In this document: positions 61,857 through 62,000 of the stretch, one piece after another
Position numbering within the stretch: position 1 is the stretch's first letter
Layout: each line of letters opens with the position of its first letter
Source of the DNA: Lingula anatina
Lineage: Eukaryota > Brachiopoda > Lingulata > Lingulida > Lingulidae
DNA length: 62,000 bases
Assembly (NCBI RefSeq): GCF_001039355.2
Contig: NW_019775933.1
Location: forward strand, 1 to 62,000
Direction of reading: 5' to 3'
Translations under genes and position numbers: made by a program
Notes under the pieces: generated by a model
The model's database searches: none
What the model was told of the DNA's origin: nothing
The model's input: only the letters and a program-made list of their open reading frames with translations

Positions 61857-62000
61857 AGGCTGTGTTCACAACAGATGATCCTCGGACTAACTAGTCCATA
61901 AATCAAATATGTCCGACCCTACTTGAAAGCAATGCCAAATAATCCCTTAATTGTCTCTCTGCCTACTGGCGCCATGCCTGCTGAGGTCTAGCAATTAAAG
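61857..62000. mobile_element. Left part of another foldback MITE of the 23404 family
   Basis: GGCTGTGTTCACAACAGATG leads into GGACTAACTAGTCCATAAAT and CAAATATGTCCGACCC, matching the left half of the 23404 element (GGACTAACCAGTCCACGGGT, CAAATATGGCCGACCC). The right half, if present, is beyond the window. Confidence 0.5.

Overview
The window is animal nuclear DNA: AT-rich, intron-rich, with GT-AG splice junctions, many microsatellites and decayed transposons. The best-supported gene, CPSF2, and the repeat content suggest an invertebrate metazoan, plausibly marine, but the sequence alone does not fix the phylum. There are no prokaryotic operons, no CRISPR array, and I see no tRNA or rRNA gene.

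Layout. On the minus strand, about 10674 down to the left edge, lies an unnamed multi-exon gene. It encodes a protein with an N-terminal membrane anchor, one START-like (lipid-binding fold) region and apparently the beginning of a second START domain that runs off the window. On the plus strand, head to head with it, is CPSF2 (CPSF100, mRNA 3'-end processing). Eight coding exons are visible, from the ATG at 12032 to 31180, giving the first 324 residues. The two genes share a short bidirectional promoter carrying ETS-, NRF1- and YY1-like motifs. A 15.7-kb intron separates CPSF2 exons 8 and 9. From 31181 to the right edge I recognise no exon; it is either a very large CPSF2 intron or non-coding flank.

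The dominant structural feature is an assembly signature. Six isolated single N characters (6025, 9187, 24957, 36994, 49322, 55398) each sit at the edge of a direct duplication of 1.4 to 6 kb whose copies differ by scattered SNPs, indels and microsatellite lengths. The best reading is unmerged alternative haplotypes placed in tandem or inside gaps. About 13-14 kb of the window is therefore probably redundant, including a second copy of the promoter, the START gene's exon 1 and CPSF2 exons 1-3. In two places an extra haplotig lies inside a gap in an insertion carried by the main haplotype: a LINE at 5587-6024/9188-9312, and an insertion at 49292-49321/55399-57770.

Comparing the haplotype copies exposes recent or polymorphic mobile DNA: a 175-bp foldback MITE with a clean empty allele; a 1.9-kb DNA transposon with terminal inverted repeats, a 6-bp target duplication, subterminal hairpins and exon-like remnants; a MITE with perfect 32-bp inverted repeats; and a 533-bp element with roughly 90-bp inverted repeats. 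No novel multi-gene system is evident. The START/CPSF2 divergent pair and the haplotype-resolved transposon insertions are the most informative findings.
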